This document shows, piece after piece, positions 1 through 10,174 of a stretch of 64,000 bases of DNA. Positions within the stretch are counted from its first letter, which is position 1; each line of letters opens with the position of its first letter. Source of the DNA: Roseovarius bejariae (lineage in GTDB: Bacteria > Pseudomonadota > Alphaproteobacteria > Rhodobacterales > Rhodobacteraceae). Location of the stretch: contig NZ_SZWE01000001.1 of the NCBI RefSeq assembly GCF_009669325.1, forward strand, positions 372,402 to 436,401. Direction: 5' to 3'. A program made the translations under genes and the position numbers. The notes below the pieces were generated by a model. It saw only the letters and a list, made by a program, of their open reading frames with translations. It was not told the DNA's origin and did not search any database.

Positions 1-574
1 GGGTCATGTGCGCGTGCAACATATCAAGGTGACGCTTGTTCACCGGAATATCGGTAGGTTCGCACACGGTCCCGCCCGAATGGTGCAACCACTTCGACAT
101 GTAGCCAAGTTTCACGAACTTCTCGAAATCGGCCATGGTCGCATAGCGACGGCCACCTTCCATATCACGCACAAAGGGCGGGCCATAGATGGGGGCACAA
201 ACCAGCGTCTTGCCGCCGATCTCGACATTCCGCTCGGGATTGCGGGCATGTTGAGTAAATCGCGACGGCGCGGTCGCACACAACTTTCGCGCCAGACCCC
301 GGGGGATGTGCACGCGCTCACCGCGCACGTCTGCCCCCGCCTCACGCCACCGATCAAGCGCGGCGGGGTTCTCGACGAAATTAACGCCAACTTCTTCCAG
401 AATTGTCTCGGCATTGCGCTCGATGATCTCAAGCGCCTCATCGTCAAGCACTTCGTAAAGCGGAATGTTCCGCTCGATGTACTTGGCGGTCTCCACGCTG
501 ACGGCTGTACGTTCTGCCCGACGGGCGGCACCACCGCCACCACGGCCACGTCTACGGGTTGCTGCTTCGGCCAT
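1..574 (-). CDS. Trimethylamine methyltransferase (MttB) family protein, 5' part only
   Basis: The first 191 codons are present; the gene runs off the left edge. The ATG at 574 is preceded by an AGGGG-type ribosome site. The protein opens with a basic Arg/Gly-rich stretch (TRRRGRGGGG) and continues with NIPLYEVLDDEALEIIER and ILEEVGVNF, the N-terminal helical pattern of the MttB superfamily. Members move a methyl group from trimethylamine, glycine betaine or related quaternary amines to a corrinoid protein. Roseobacters carry many copies, most of them without pyrrolysine; that position lies outside the window, so the substrate class cannot be read. It is divergent from guaA across about 195 bases in which I see no clear promoter. 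Confidence 0.85.
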   Translation of the reverse strand, partial: MAEAATRRRGRGGGGAARRAERTAVSVETAKYIERNIPLYEVLDDEALEIIERNAETILEEVGVNFVENPAALDRWREAGADVRGERVHIPRGLARKLCATAPSRFTQHARNPERNVEIGGKTLVCAPIYGPPFVRDMEGGRRYATMADFEKFVKLGYMSKWLHHSGGTVCEPTDIPVNKRHLDMLHAHMT

Positions 575-769
575 GTTCTACCCCTGCAATGATACGCACC
601 CCCCTCGGGTGCAGCTTCAGGAGATATTATCGCAACGCCCGGCCCGGACATCGGAGATTTGCGCCCCTTGAGGTGCTATAGCGACATCTGACACCAGACC
701 TTGTGTCGATTTTTTACAGATTCCCATTGCCCCTTGCGCAAAACGCGCCTCGGGCCTAGTAGGCATGAC

Positions 770-2332
770 ATGAGCCAGACATCCCACGACCGCCTTCTTA
801 TCATCGACTTCGGCAGCCAGGTGACGCAGCTGATCGCCCGCCGTTTGCGCGAGTTGAATGTATATTGTGAAATCCACCCGTTCCAGAACGTCACCGATGA
901 CTTTCTCAAGGGGTTTTCCCCGAAAGCCGTGATTTTTTCCGGTGGCCCGGCCAGTGTGATTGACGAGGCATCGCCGCGCCCGCCTGCATCGGTATTCGAT
1001 CTGGGTGTGCCGATTCTGGGGATTTGTTACGGCCAGCAGGTGATGATGCACATGCTCGGCGGTCGCGTGGAACGCGGAGATGGCACCGCGGAATTTGGCC
1101 GCGCCTATGTCACCCCATCTGAGCAGCGAATCGACCTGCTGAACGGTTGGTTCCTTGAAGAGCGCGAACAGGTCTGGATGAGCCACGGCGACCACGTCAG
1201 CAAGATCGCCCCGGGTTTCGAGGTGTTCGGCACCTCGCCCAATGCGCCGTTCGCGATCACCGCCGACCTCAGCCGCAATTTTTATGCCGTGCAGTTTCAC
1301 CCCGAGGTGCACCACACGCCCAACGGCAAGACGCTTTACGAAAACTTTGTCCGCCTGGCCGGGTTCAAAGGCGACTGGACCATGGCCGCCTACAAAGACG
1401 AAGCGATCCGCCAAATTCGCGAACAGGTCGGCGACAAGCAGGTGATCTGCGGCCTTTCCGGTGGCGTCGACAGCTCGGTCGCCGCCGTGCTGATCCACGA
1501 GGCTATCGGAGATCAACTCACCTGTGTCTTTGTGGATCACGGGCTTCTGCGTCTCAACGAGGCCGAAGAAGTCGTCGGCATGTTCCGCGATCACTACAAC
1601 ATTCCGCTGATTCACGCCGATGAATCCGACCTTTTCCTAGGTGAACTTGAAGGCGTAAGTGACCCGGAGGAAAAAAGAAAAACCATTGGCCGCCTCTTCA
1701 TCGACGTGTTCCAGAAATACGCAGGCGAAATCGAGGGCGCCGAATTCCTGGCCCAGGGCACGCTCTATCCTGATGTCATTGAATCAGTCAGCTTCTCGGG
1801 TGGTCCTTCCGTTACGATCAAAAGCCACCACAACGTCGGCGGCCTGCCCGAAAAGATGGGCCTGAAACTGGTGGAACCGCTGCGCGAATTGTTCAAGGAC
1901 GAGGTGCGCGCGCTTGGCCACGAATTGGGCCTGCCTGCCTCCTTCATCGGGCGGCATCCCTTCCCCGGGCCGGGCCTTGCCATCCGCTGCCCCGGCGAGA
2001 TTACCCGCGATAAGCTTGAAATCCTGCGCAAGGCCGATGCGGTCTATATCGACCAGATCCGCAAACACGGGCTTTACGACGATATCTGGCAGGCCTTCGT
2101 CGCCATCCTTCCCGTGCGCACCGTTGGTGTCATGGGCGATGGGCGGACCTATGATTACGCCTGCGCCCTGCGCGCGGTCACCTCGGTGGATGGCATGACG
2201 GCCGATTACTATCCCTTCAGCCACGATTTCCTTGGTGAAACAGCAACGCGCATCATCAACGAGGTCAAGGGCATCAATCGCGTGACCTATGATGTCACCT
2301 CGAAACCGCCCGGCACGATCGAGTGGGAATGA
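770..2332 (+). CDS. guaA: GMP synthase (glutamine-hydrolysing)
   Basis: Converts XMP to GMP with ATP and glutamine in the cytoplasm. At 520 residues it has the usual length. The N-terminal class I amidotransferase domain has the nucleophile elbow GICYGQQ (Cys near residue 86) and QFHPEVHH, which supplies His and Glu of the triad. The ATP pyrophosphatase domain has the PP-loop GLSGGVDSS. The C-terminal dimerisation domain ends [11 protein letters not shown]. The frame is open further upstream to 701, but ATG 770 gives the family N-terminus [11 protein letters not shown]. The stop overlaps the next gene's start in ATGA. Confidence 0.98.
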   Translation: MSQTSHDRLLIIDFGSQVTQLIARRLRELNVYCEIHPFQNVTDDFLKGFSPKAVIFSGGPASVIDEASPRPPASVFDLGVPILGICYGQQVMMHMLGGRVERGDGTAEFGRAYVTPSEQRIDLLNGWFLEEREQVWMSHGDHVSKIAPGFEVFGTSPNAPFAITADLSRNFYAVQFHPEVHHTPNGKTLYENFVRLAGFKGDWTMAAYKDEAIRQIREQVGDKQVICGLSGGVDSSVAAVLIHEAIGDQLTCVFVDHGLLRLNEAEEVVGMFRDHYNIPLIHADESDLFLGELEGVSDPEEKRKTIGRLFIDVFQKYAGEIEGAEFLAQGTLYPDVIESVSFSGGPSVTIKSHHNVGGLPEKMGLKLVEPLRELFKDEVRALGHELGLPASFIGRHPFPGPGLAIRCPGEITRDKLEILRKADAVYIDQIRKHGLYDDIWQAFVAILPVRTVGVMGDGRTYDYACALRAVTSVDGMTADYYPFSHDFLGETATRIINEVKGINRVTYDVTSKPPGTIEWE

Positions 2333-3225
2333 CCCCCACATGCCCTGGAAAGATCGATTCCGCCACGTCCCTGCGCGCGGCACTTTGGATGCTGGGGGCC
2401 GTGGTCTCGTTCTCGGCAATGGCCATCGCGGGCCGTGAGGTCAGCTTCGAGCTCGATACATTCGAGATCATGATGTACCGAAGCATAATCGGCCTGATCA
2501 TCCTCATGATCGTGGCCAGCCTCACGCGCTCGTACCAGACGATCACCGGGCGCAAACCATGGCTGCATATTGTGCGGAATGTTTTCCACTTTACCGGGCA
2601 AAACCTTTGGTTTTACGCAATCACCTTGATCCCACTCGCGCAGGTGTTCGCGCTTGAGTTCACGTCACCGCTTTGGGTTCTGGTTCTGTCCCCGCTCGTT
2701 CTGGGTGAACGGCTGACCTCGATGCGTGTCGTTGCGGCTGTCATGGGGTTCATCGGCATTCTGATTGTCACTCGGCCAAGCCCTGAGACCGTGAACATCG
2801 GCACACTTGCCGCGCTTAGCGCGGCCATCGGCTTTGCCGGATCGATCATTGCCACCAAACGCCTGACCCGTACCGAAACCCTGACCTGTATCCTTTTCTG
2901 GATGACACTCAGCCAAAGCCTTTTCGGCGTGATCTGCGCCGGCGTCGACGGGAACATTGCCCTGCCTTCACCTGAAAGCGCCCCGTGGCTGGTCTTGGTC
3001 GCACTTGGCGGGCTCATGGCCCATTATTGCCTGACCACCGCCCTCTCCATGGCGCCCGCCACCTTGATAACGCCGGTTGACTTCCTGCGCCTCCCCCTGA
3101 TCGCCCTACTTGGTTTGATGCTCTACCAAGAGCAAATCGAAGCCATGGTGATTCTCGGCGCCGCGATCATCTTTGGCGCGAATTACCTGAACCTCTGGTC
3201 CGAGACGCGCCGCAAGCCCAGCTGA
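2329..3225 (+). CDS. EamA/DMT-superfamily transporter
   Basis: A 298-residue inner-membrane protein with about ten hydrophobic segments arranged as two five-helix EamA repeats, the usual drug/metabolite transporter plan. The first repeat starts at [19 protein letters not shown], the second near [19 protein letters not shown]. The substrate cannot be inferred. The ATG at 2329 overlaps the guaA stop (ATGA), so the two are probably translationally coupled, although a functional link to GMP synthesis is not obvious. A GTG at 2323 in the same frame is less likely. Confidence 0.88.
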   Translation: MTPTCPGKIDSATSLRAALWMLGAVVSFSAMAIAGREVSFELDTFEIMMYRSIIGLIILMIVASLTRSYQTITGRKPWLHIVRNVFHFTGQNLWFYAITLIPLAQVFALEFTSPLWVLVLSPLVLGERLTSMRVVAAVMGFIGILIVTRPSPETVNIGTLAALSAAIGFAGSIIATKRLTRTETLTCILFWMTLSQSLFGVICAGVDGNIALPSPESAPWLVLVALGGLMAHYCLTTALSMAPATLITPVDFLRLPLIALLGLMLYQEQIEAMVILGAAIIFGANYLNLWSETRRKPS

Positions 3226-3357
3226 CGGCGGATACCACCCTTAATTGTGGCTTTCCGAACACCTTGTTCCTTCCGTTACGTAACTGACGTTGCGTAAAAA
3301 TTGACCGGCAAGTAACCGCCTGTAGCATCACCTCAATATCTGGAGGAGAGAGAACAG

Positions 3358-4461
3358 ATGAAGAAACTAGCATTCGCAGCAGCGGCCCTGACCGCCGCCG
3401 CAGGCACCGCAACCGCCGGTGGTATCGACCGGTCTGGCCAATCCATCGGAGCGCTGTTCCAAGAGGGAAATTACGCCGAGCTTAGCTTTGGTACAGTATC
3501 CCCTTCCGTAAGCGGTAGCGTGGTAGGTTTAGCATCCGGTGACATGGCCGACACCTATTGGCAGCTTGGCGCGGCCTATAAACAGCAACTGACAGAAAAA
3601 CTCAGCTATGCGATCATTTTTGATCAACCCTTTGGAGCCGACGCAAGCTACCCTGTTGCAACAGGCTATCCTTTGGCCGGCACCACGGCAGAGTTGAATT
3701 CGAGCGCAATCACAGGTGCTCTGAGATACCGCATGGATAACGGATTTGGCGTACATGGCGGTTTGCGACTGCAAAGGGTTGATGCGAATTCTACAATCGT
3801 GATCGGTGGCGCTCAGGCCTACAATGTCACTGGCCGTGGCGACTATGGTGTCGGTTATTTGGCCGGTGTCAGCTACGAGCGCCCCGAGATCGCGCTGCGT
3901 GTGTCGTTGACATATAACTCCAAGATCTCAAGCGATCACGACACCATCGAAAATAGTGCGGTCGGGTTAGGTCGCTTTAGTGTGACCGAGATCGAGACCC
4001 CACAATCCATAAACCTTGATTTTCAGACTGGCGTGGCTCAGAACACCCTCGTTTTCGGCGGTGTGCGTTGGGTTGATTGGTCGGACTTCGTGATCGACCC
4101 TGCCGATTATCGCACGGCATTCGGGTCGCCTTTCCTGTCCTATACGGATGATACCTATACCTACACATTAGGTGTCGGTCGCCGTTTCAACGATACTTGG
4201 TCCGGTTCGGTTTCCATGACCTATGAAGATGGCGATTCCAGCACACCTGTCTCAAACCTTGGACCGACCAGCGGTAAATTCGGAATTACCCTTGGTACGC
4301 GCTACCAGAAAGACAATCTATCGATTTCCTCGGGCGTCAACGTCACTTGGATTGGTAATGCCACCACAAACGTTCCTGTTGGCCTGGGCGTGACGGCTCC
4401 GTCAAACTTTTCCGACAACACTGCAGTGGGTTTCGGTTTCAAAGTGGGCTGGAACTACTAA
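3358..4461 (+). CDS. OmpP1/FadL-type outer-membrane protein
   Basis: 367 residues. The Sec signal peptide MKKLAFAAAALTAAAGTATA is followed by beta-strand-rich sequence with alternating aromatic and polar residues, and it ends with an aromatic residue (FKVGWNY), as outer-membrane barrels do. The pattern resembles the FadL/TodX family that takes up hydrophobic compounds; FadL function itself is inference. A strong ribosome site (TGGAGGAGAG) lies just before ATG 3358. A clear intrinsic terminator follows, so the gene is probably monocistronic. Codon use looks a little less GC-rich than its neighbours. Confidence 0.75.
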   Translation: MKKLAFAAAALTAAAGTATAGGIDRSGQSIGALFQEGNYAELSFGTVSPSVSGSVVGLASGDMADTYWQLGAAYKQQLTEKLSYAIIFDQPFGADASYPVATGYPLAGTTAELNSSAITGALRYRMDNGFGVHGGLRLQRVDANSTIVIGGAQAYNVTGRGDYGVGYLAGVSYERPEIALRVSLTYNSKISSDHDTIENSAVGLGRFSVTEIETPQSINLDFQTGVAQNTLVFGGVRWVDWSDFVIDPADYRTAFGSPFLSYTDDTYTYTLGVGRRFNDTWSGSVSMTYEDGDSSTPVSNLGPTSGKFGITLGTRYQKDNLSISSGVNVTWIGNATTNVPVGLGVTAPSNFSDNTAVGFGFKVGWNY

Positions 4462-4484
4462 GTTATTACATGCTTGAAAGAATG

Positions 4485-4513
4485 AACCCCGCCCCTTCCG
4501 GGCGGGGTTTTTC
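4485..4513 (+). terminator. Intrinsic terminator after the FadL-like gene
   Basis: A ten-pair stem (AACCCCGCCC / GGGCGGGGTT) with a five-base loop runs into TTTTTC, 24 bases after the stop codon at 4461. Confidence 0.9.
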
Positions 4514-4584
4514 TTTGTCCGGCCCCTTTGGATTTGACGCCCTCTGCCCCGCTCGGTACCACAACACGATAAAGGGGGCAGTCC

Positions 4585-5445
4585 ATGATCTATCAATCGG
4601 CACAAGACTGGCGGGACGCCAAGCACAAGCGGGTTTTGTTTTACGGCATGTCGGGGCTTGGCAAGACCCACCTGTCCAACATGCTGCGGGACTCGGGTGC
4701 GTGGTTTCACTACTCGATCGACTACCGTATCGGCACCCGTTACATGGGCGAGTTGATCGCCGACAACGCCAAGGCCCATGCCATGCAGGTGCCCTTCTTG
4801 CGCGACCTGCTGTTGACCGACTCGATCTACATCGGCTCCAACATCACCTTCAACAATCTTGCCCCGGTCTCGACATACCTTGGAAAACCCGGCGACCCGT
4901 TGAAAGGCGGCTTGCCGATCGAAGAGTATCGCCAACGGCAAGAGCAATTCCGCCGAGCCGAGATAGCCGCCCTTGAGGATACAGCGCATTTCATTACCCG
5001 CGCGGAAAGCCTCTATGGCTACCCGCATTTCGTCTGCGATACCGGCGGGTCGATCTGTGAATGGGTGGATGGCGATGACCCCGACGACGCCTTGCTGTCC
5101 GAATTGTCGAAACACTGCCTGCTCGTCTACCTCAAAGGCTCCGAGGCCCATACTCAGGAACTGATCCGCCGCTTTGATCGCGCGCCCAAGCCCATGGCCT
5201 ACCAGCCCGAATTCCTTGATGGTGCATGGGCCGATTACCTCAAGGAAACCGGTAACGCCCCCGACAAGGTTGATCCGGATGCCTTCATCCGCTGGACCTA
5301 TGCGCGCGCCCTCGCCCACCGCCAGCCGCGCTATGATGCCATGGCGAAATGGGGCGTCACCCTGACCGCCGACGAGGTGGCCGGCGTCAATACCGCCGAT
5401 CAATTCGAGGATATGGTGGCCAGTGCTCTTGAGCGCCACGCCTGA
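4585..5445 (+). CDS. P-loop ATPase/kinase-like protein of unknown function
   Basis: 286 residues. A Walker A motif GMSGLGKT sits near residue 22 and is followed at once by SNMLRDSGAWFHYSIDYRIG, an arrangement like small-molecule kinases such as shikimate or gluconate kinase. No classical second domain is recognised; a possible strand-Asp is in FVCDTGGSICEWVDG. It lies 37 bases upstream of metAA on the same strand, so the two are probably co-transcribed. I cannot assign a substrate. Homologues are usually annotated only as ATPase. Confidence 0.75.
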   Translation: MIYQSAQDWRDAKHKRVLFYGMSGLGKTHLSNMLRDSGAWFHYSIDYRIGTRYMGELIADNAKAHAMQVPFLRDLLLTDSIYIGSNITFNNLAPVSTYLGKPGDPLKGGLPIEEYRQRQEQFRRAEIAALEDTAHFITRAESLYGYPHFVCDTGGSICEWVDGDDPDDALLSELSKHCLLVYLKGSEAHTQELIRRFDRAPKPMAYQPEFLDGAWADYLKETGNAPDKVDPDAFIRWTYARALAHRQPRYDAMAKWGVTLTADEVAGVNTADQFEDMVASALERHA

Positions 5446-5482
5446 ACCTCTATCTAAACCGAAACCGCGAAAGACCTGACAC

Positions 5483-6406
5483 ATGCCCATCAAGATCCCT
5501 GAAGACTTGCCCGCCTATGACGTGCTCACGCGCGAAGGCGTCATGGTCATGTCCGAGGATCAGGCATCGCGTCAGGACATCCGCCCCCTGCGCATCGGGC
5601 TTCTCAACCTGATGCCGAAGAAAATCCAGACCGAGAACCAGTTCGCCCGCCTGATCGGGGCCACGCCGCTGCAAATCGAGCTCAGCCTTATCCGGATGAG
5701 TGAACACCGCACGCGCAACACCGCCGCCGATCACATGAAAAGCTTCTACCGCCCCTTCGCGGACGTGGCTGCCACTGGCGAGAAATTCGATGGCCTTGTC
5801 ATTACCGGCGCCCCCATCGAACATCTGGATTTTGCCGATGTGACCTACTGGGATGAGCTGCGCGAAATCTTTGATTGGACGCAAACCCACGTCCACTCCA
5901 CATTCGGAGTGTGCTGGGGCGGTATGGCGATGATCAACCACTTTCATGGTGTGAAAAAGCACCTGCTGGATCACAAGGCGTTCGGGTGTTTTCGGCACCG
6001 CAACATGGCGCCTGCCTCGCCCTTCCTGCGGGGCTTTTCGGATGACTGCGTGATCCCGGTCAGCCGCTGGACCGAGATGCGAAAAGATGAGATTGACGCC
6101 GTGCCGGGCCTGCATATCCTGCTGCACAGCGACGAGGTCGGCCCCTGTCTGGTGGAAGACCCGGCACATCGCGCGCTCTATATCTTCAACCACCTCGAAT
6201 ATGACAGCGATACGCTCAAGCAGGAATATGACCGCGACGTCGCCAATGACACGCCGATCAACGTGCCTTGCAATTACTACCCCGAGGACGATCCCAGCCG
6301 CCCGCCGCAAAACCGCTGGCGTAGCCACGCGCACCTGCTCTATGGCAACTGGATCAACGAGATTTACCAATCCACGCCCTTCGACATGAATGCCATTGGC
6401 CGTTAA
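5483..6406 (+). CDS. metAA: Homoserine O-acyltransferase, predicted acetyl-specific (MetA family)
   Basis: 307 residues. First committed step of methionine synthesis: acylation of homoserine. The catalytic Cys is residue 144 in [11 protein letters not shown]; the His and Glu partners are in FNHLEYD. The position that separates succinyl from acetyl use in this family (Gly in E. coli MetA, Glu in acetyl-using members) is in [10 protein letters not shown], where residue 113 is Glu. From published work on the family this predicts acetyl-CoA as donor. The gene follows the P-loop gene closely and overlaps the next gene by 17 bases. No SAM riboswitch fits in the 37-base gap upstream. Confidence 0.95.
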   Translation: MPIKIPEDLPAYDVLTREGVMVMSEDQASRQDIRPLRIGLLNLMPKKIQTENQFARLIGATPLQIELSLIRMSEHRTRNTAADHMKSFYRPFADVAATGEKFDGLVITGAPIEHLDFADVTYWDELREIFDWTQTHVHSTFGVCWGGMAMINHFHGVKKHLLDHKAFGCFRHRNMAPASPFLRGFSDDCVIPVSRWTEMRKDEIDAVPGLHILLHSDEVGPCLVEDPAHRALYIFNHLEYDSDTLKQEYDRDVANDTPINVPCNYYPEDDPSRPPQNRWRSHAHLLYGNWINEIYQSTPFDMNAIGR

Positions 6407-7358
6407 GATCATCCTTGCTTGCCTCGTCTCGCTGGTGCTCCTGTGGGCCTATGCCCAACACCGCGCCCGCCTGCATGAGGCCCGCGCCGAAGCGGCCTTT
6501 CCGCCGCAGGGGCAGTTCGTTCAGGTGAACGGCCACCGGGTTCACGCCCTCACGATGGGCGAAGGCCCCGATCTGATCCTCATCCACGGGGCCAGCGGCA
6601 ATATCCGCGACATGACCCACAGCCTCGCGCCGCGTCTGGCCAAACGCTACCGCGTCACGGTCTTCGACCGCCCCGGCCTTGGCTATACGGATCGCATCAA
6701 CACCACAGGCGCAACAATCCGCCAACAGGCTGAACTGCTTTCGGCGGCCGCCCGGCAATTGGGGGTCGAGGCGCCCATCGTCATGGGCCATTCCTATGGT
6801 GGGGCCGTGGCGCTTGCCTGGGCCGTGCATGAACCACAGTATATCTCGGCTCTCATCCCCCTCGCCTCGCCCTCGCACCCTTGGACCAGCCCGCTTTCGA
6901 CCTATTACAAGGTGCTGTCGCACCCGGTCCTCGGGCCTCTGGTCATCCCCTTGCTCACCGCCTTCGTCCATGACGACCGGGTCGAGCGCGAAGTGTCCAG
7001 CATCTTTGAGCCAAACGCCGTGCCAGACGGGTATATTGACCACATTGGCGCGGGACTGACCCTGCGACGCGAAACGCTCCGAGCCAATGCCCTGCAACGC
7101 GCCAACCTGCTGGCGGAAATCGAAGACTTGCACGGCCAATACGACCGTATCCAGATTCCGGTTGAGGTCGTCCACGGCACCGCTGACACCATTGTCGGCC
7201 TGCCCATACACGCCGACCCGCTCGTGACCCGTGTTCCAAGCGCCAAACTCACCAGTCTGCCGGGCATTGCCCATATGCCGCACCACGTCGCACAAGACGC
7301 GGTGGTCAAGGCCATAGACCGCGCCGCGCGCCGCGCCGGATTGAACCCCGGCGACTAA
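6390..7358 (+). CDS. Membrane-anchored alpha/beta hydrolase
   Basis: 322 residues. An N-terminal hydrophobic segment (about residues 3-22) should anchor it to the inner membrane, probably with the domain outside. The alpha/beta hydrolase fold follows: oxyanion-loop HGASGN, nucleophile elbow GHSYGG (Ser near residue 132), a late Asp in HGTADTIVG and a His in GIAHMPHH. The substrate is unknown. The start lies inside the metAA 3' end, suggesting coupled translation, but no obvious methionine role follows from the sequence. Confidence 0.88.
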   Translation: MPLAVKIILACLVSLVLLWAYAQHRARLHEARAEAAFPPQGQFVQVNGHRVHALTMGEGPDLILIHGASGNIRDMTHSLAPRLAKRYRVTVFDRPGLGYTDRINTTGATIRQQAELLSAAARQLGVEAPIVMGHSYGGAVALAWAVHEPQYISALIPLASPSHPWTSPLSTYYKVLSHPVLGPLVIPLLTAFVHDDRVEREVSSIFEPNAVPDGYIDHIGAGLTLRRETLRANALQRANLLAEIEDLHGQYDRIQIPVEVVHGTADTIVGLPIHADPLVTRVPSAKLTSLPGIAHMPHHVAQDAVVKAIDRAARRAGLNPGD

Positions 7359-7392
7359 GCCGCCATAGTCGGTCCCGACAAAGGAGAGGCCC

Positions 7393-8262
7393 ATGGACCT
7401 GCCATTCGACGGTGCAATCACCAAGTTCTACGAAGACGATGCGCCCAAAGACATCCGCAACGCCATAAAGCGCGCGGAGAAGGGGGATGTTCTCGACCCC
7501 GACTATCCCCATTCCGAACGCTTGCCACGTAAACACTACGAAAAAGACCTTGAAGCACTTCAAGTCGAACTGGTCAAATTGCAGGCTTGGGCCAAAGAGA
7601 CCGGCGCCCGCATTGCTATCGTCTTCGAAGGTCGTGATGCTGCCGGAAAAGGCGGCACAATCAAACGCTTCCGCGAATACCTTAATCCACGCGGCGCGCG
7701 TGTCGTGGCGCTCTCCAAGCCCTCGGATACCGAACAGACGCAATGGTATTTCCAACGCTATATCGATCACCTGCCAGCCGGTGGCGAGATCGTGTTTTAT
7801 GACCGCAGTTGGTACAATCGCGGTGTTGTCGAAAAGGTTTTCGGCTTTTGCACCGACGACCAGCGCGAACATTTCTTCGCCCAAGTGCCCGATTTCGAGA
7901 AAATGCTCGTGGATGAGGGCATTCACCTCTTCAAGTTCTGGCTCAACGTGGGCCGCGCCGAACAACTGCGCCGGTTTCTCAAGCGCGAGGCCAGCCCCCT
8001 CAAGCAATGGAAGCTCAGCCGGATCGACGTCGAGGGTCTGAAGAAATGGGATGATTACTCGGCGGCAATTTCCGAAACGCTCGAACGCTCACATACCGAT
8101 CATGCCCCATGGACCATCATCCGCTCCGATGACAAACGCCGTGCGCGCGTCGAGGCCATCCGCCATGTCCTGCGCGACATCGACTATACTCGCAAAGACA
8201 AGAAATCAGTCGGTAAACCCGATAAAGAGGTCTGCGGCGGCCCCGAGATCTGGGATGGCTAA
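7393..8262 (+). CDS. ppk2: Polyphosphate kinase 2
   Basis: 289 residues. Uses polyphosphate to phosphorylate nucleoside diphosphates or monophosphates, or the reverse. The Walker A motif [11 protein letters not shown] (near residue 80) and Walker B motif [10 protein letters not shown] are both intact, and the lid region follows. Length and single-domain layout match the class I PPK2 proteins common in Rhodobacteraceae. RBS AAGGAGAG precedes ATG 7393. The downstream tetR start lies inside its last codons. Confidence 0.95.
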   Translation: MDLPFDGAITKFYEDDAPKDIRNAIKRAEKGDVLDPDYPHSERLPRKHYEKDLEALQVELVKLQAWAKETGARIAIVFEGRDAAGKGGTIKRFREYLNPRGARVVALSKPSDTEQTQWYFQRYIDHLPAGGEIVFYDRSWYNRGVVEKVFGFCTDDQREHFFAQVPDFEKMLVDEGIHLFKFWLNVGRAEQLRRFLKREASPLKQWKLSRIDVEGLKKWDDYSAAISETLERSHTDHAPWTIIRSDDKRRARVEAIRHVLRDIDYTRKDKKSVGKPDKEVCGGPEIWDG

Positions 8263-8872
8263 ACGCGGCTATCATCACGGCAACCTCAAACAGGCCCTCG
8301 TCGAAGCCGCGCTTTTGCTGATCGAGGCCAAGGGCCCGGCCGGTTTCACCCTGTCCGAGGCCGCCAAACAGGCCGGTGTCACCCCTGCGGCTGTCTACCG
8401 CCACTTCGCAGGCCGCGACGACCTGATCGCCGAGGCCGCGCGGCAGGGCTATGTGATCTTCGCCGATGTGATGCAATACGCCTATGACGAAGGCCAACCC
8501 TCGGCCTTGTCCAGTTTCGAGGCTACGGGCCGCGCCTATCTCGCCTTCGCCCGCAAATACCCTGGCCACTATATCGCCATGTTCGAAAGCGGGATTTCCG
8601 TCAACCGCACCCCCGAACTGGCCCAGATCGCAGCCAAGGCGCGCGCTGTCCTTGAACGCGCCGCCTCGGACCTCAGCCAGCATATTCCCGAAGATAAACG
8701 CCCCCCTGCGGCCATGTTCAGCGCCCACGTCTGGGCGCTCTCGCATGGGGTCGTGGAACTGTTTGCCCGCAACTCACCGGGGACACAATCGCCCTTTCCT
8801 CCCGAAGATTTGCTTGAGACTGGCATCGGCATCTACCTGCGGGGCTTGGGATTGGTTCCGCCGGACGAATAA
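8255..8872 (+). CDS. TetR/AcrR family transcriptional regulator
   Basis: 205 residues. The N-terminal helix-turn-helix shows [17 protein letters not shown] and [20 protein letters not shown], typical of the TetR subgroup with a WHG-type C-terminal ligand domain. The start at 8255 overlaps ppk2 by eight bases, making ppk2 a plausible co-transcribed partner or target. The frame is open upstream through ppk2, but only 8255 gives a family-like N-terminus. The ligand is unknown. Confidence 0.88.
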   Translation: MAKRGYHHGNLKQALVEAALLLIEAKGPAGFTLSEAAKQAGVTPAAVYRHFAGRDDLIAEAARQGYVIFADVMQYAYDEGQPSALSSFEATGRAYLAFARKYPGHYIAMFESGISVNRTPELAQIAAKARAVLERAASDLSQHIPEDKRPPAAMFSAHVWALSHGVVELFARNSPGTQSPFPPEDLLETGIGIYLRGLGLVPPDE

Positions 8873-8936
8873 CCCCACGTCCCTCTTTCTTACTGCATGA
8901 AGTATCCCGGCCCCGCACTGCGTACCCCGGCTCATG

Positions 8937-8964
8937 AAAAAAGGGCCACCCCATCGGGCAGCCC
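8937..8964 (-). terminator. Intrinsic terminator of rplM-rpsI
   Basis: Read on the minus strand: GGGCTGCC, loop, GGTGGCCC (eight pairs, two of them G-U), then TTTTTT. It lies 23 bases after the rpsI stop and between the convergent tetR and rpsI genes. Confidence 0.85.
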
Positions 8965-8986
8965 TTTCCAAACAATATTTTTGCGC

Positions 8987-9475
8987 TTAACGCTTCGAGA
9001 ACTGGAAGCTCCGGCGCGCTTTGCGGCGACCGAACTTTTTCCGTTCCACCACGCGGCTGTCGCGGGTCAGGAACCCTGCGGCTTTCAGCGGTGCGCGCAG
9101 CGACGGGTCGAAAAGTTGCAGCGCCTTCGAGATGCCGTGCTTGACCGCACCGGCCTGACCCGACAAGCCACCGCCCTTGACGGTTGCCATCACGTCGAAC
9201 TGATCCTCGACACCGGCCACGGTGAAGGGCTGGCGCAAGATCATTTGCAGCACGGGGCGCGCAAAGTACTTGTTCATCTCCTTGCCGTTCACCTCGACCT
9301 TGCCCGAACCGGGCTTGATCCAGACACGGGCAACCGCGTCTTTCCGCTTGCCGGTGGCATAGGAGCGGCCCAATTCGTCACGGACGGGCTCACGCGGGGT
9401 TTCGGTTTCGGCCTCGACGGGCGCGCCTTCGGCGACGGCTTCCAGACCTTCGAGCGATTTGATTTCTTCAGCCAT
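8987..9475 (-). CDS. rpsI: 30S ribosomal protein uS9
   Basis: 162 residues. The uS9 core begins at [17 protein letters not shown] and ends with the signature tail RRSFQFSKR, which reaches the tRNA anticodon loop in the P site. An acidic N-terminal extension of about 35 residues precedes the core, as in other alphaproteobacteria. The ATG at 9475 overlaps the rplM stop by one base (TGATG), so translation is coupled. Confidence 0.98.
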   Translation of the reverse strand: MAEEIKSLEGLEAVAEGAPVEAETETPREPVRDELGRSYATGKRKDAVARVWIKPGSGKVEVNGKEMNKYFARPVLQMILRQPFTVAGVEDQFDVMATVKGGGLSGQAGAVKHGISKALQLFDPSLRAPLKAAGFLTRDSRVVERKKFGRRKARRSFQFSKR

Positions 9476-9939
9476 CAGTAAGCCACCCGCGTGTTCTTGG
9501 AGTTCTTGTTCTTGACGTCCAGCACCTCGGGGCTTTGTGCCTCGTGGGGATGCTCGGCGCCGGCGTAGACGCGCAGGTTGGTCATCTGCTTGCGGGCCAG
9601 GCGGTTGCCCGGCAGCATGCGCTTGACGGCCTGCATGACCACGCGCTCGGGGTGGTCGCCTTCAAGGATCTGGCCGGTGGTGCGGGATTTGATGCCGCCC
9701 GGGTACCCGGTGTGCCAGTAGTTCTCTTTGTCACGCTTGTTGCCGGTCACCTGGACCTTGTCGGCATTGATGACGATCACGTTGTCACCCATGTCCATGT
9801 TGGGCGTGAACGAGGCCTTGTGCTTACCGCGCAGGCGCATGGCGATGATCGAGGCGAGACGGCCCAGAACGACGCCTTCCGCGTCGATCAGGATCCATTT
9901 CTTGTCGATATCTGCCGGAGTCGCAGAAAAAGTTTTCAT
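9475..9939 (-). CDS. rplM: 50S ribosomal protein uL13
   Basis: 154 residues. Starts [20 protein letters not shown] and contains [16 protein letters not shown] and the [11 protein letters not shown] motif, all diagnostic of uL13. It is the first gene of the rplM-rpsI operon, with a good sigma-70 promoter about 70 bases upstream and a terminator after rpsI. Confidence 0.98.
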   Translation of the reverse strand: MKTFSATPADIDKKWILIDAEGVVLGRLASIIAMRLRGKHKASFTPNMDMGDNVIVINADKVQVTGNKRDKENYWHTGYPGGIKSRTTGQILEGDHPERVVMQAVKRMLPGNRLARKQMTNLRVYAGAEHPHEAQSPEVLDVKNKNSKNTRVAY

Positions 9940-10005
9940 ATCAGGGAGATCCCTTGGTTTGACGTAAGGCAGGGCGCGGAAACCGCCCCTGCATCGGATG
10001 GCGCG

Positions 10006-10033
10006 GTTATAAACCCGTGGCGTGACAGGTCAA
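10006..10033 (-). promoter_or_regulatory. Probable sigma-70 promoter of rplM-rpsI
   Basis: On the minus strand a TTGACC -35 box (10028-10033) is separated by 16 bases from a TATAAC -10 box (10006-10011). It is about 67 bases upstream of the rplM ATG. Both hexamers are close to consensus. Confidence 0.65.
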
Positions 10034-10137
10034 GCGCGTGATGCGCGAATTAATACTTCAAATTCAATGCCTTGCAATTTAGGTATTATTTTACCCCAAT
10101 AAATGAGATCGCAATCCTCCCAATTGGCGCCCAGTCT

Positions 10138-10174
10138 GTACCATGTCGGTATAACGTCGGCATTGCGGCGGTAT
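10138..10174 (-). repeat. Array of three 11-bp units ending in GTAC (copy 1)
   Basis: On the minus strand the units are ATACCGCCGCA, ATGCCGACGTT and ATACCGACATG, followed by GTAC. The array starts at the stop codon of the molybdopterin-binding gene. The same architecture occurs at 57908-57944. An 11-base period is about one helical turn. The function is unknown. Confidence 0.7.

Noticed and set aside
5446..5482. SAM-II type riboswitch before metAA
   Set aside because: The 37-base gap is too short and shows no pseudoknot pattern.
8051..8254. Upstream extension of the TetR frame
   Set aside because: It overlaps ppk2 extensively, and the translation is unlike any TetR N-terminus; the start at 8255 is clear.
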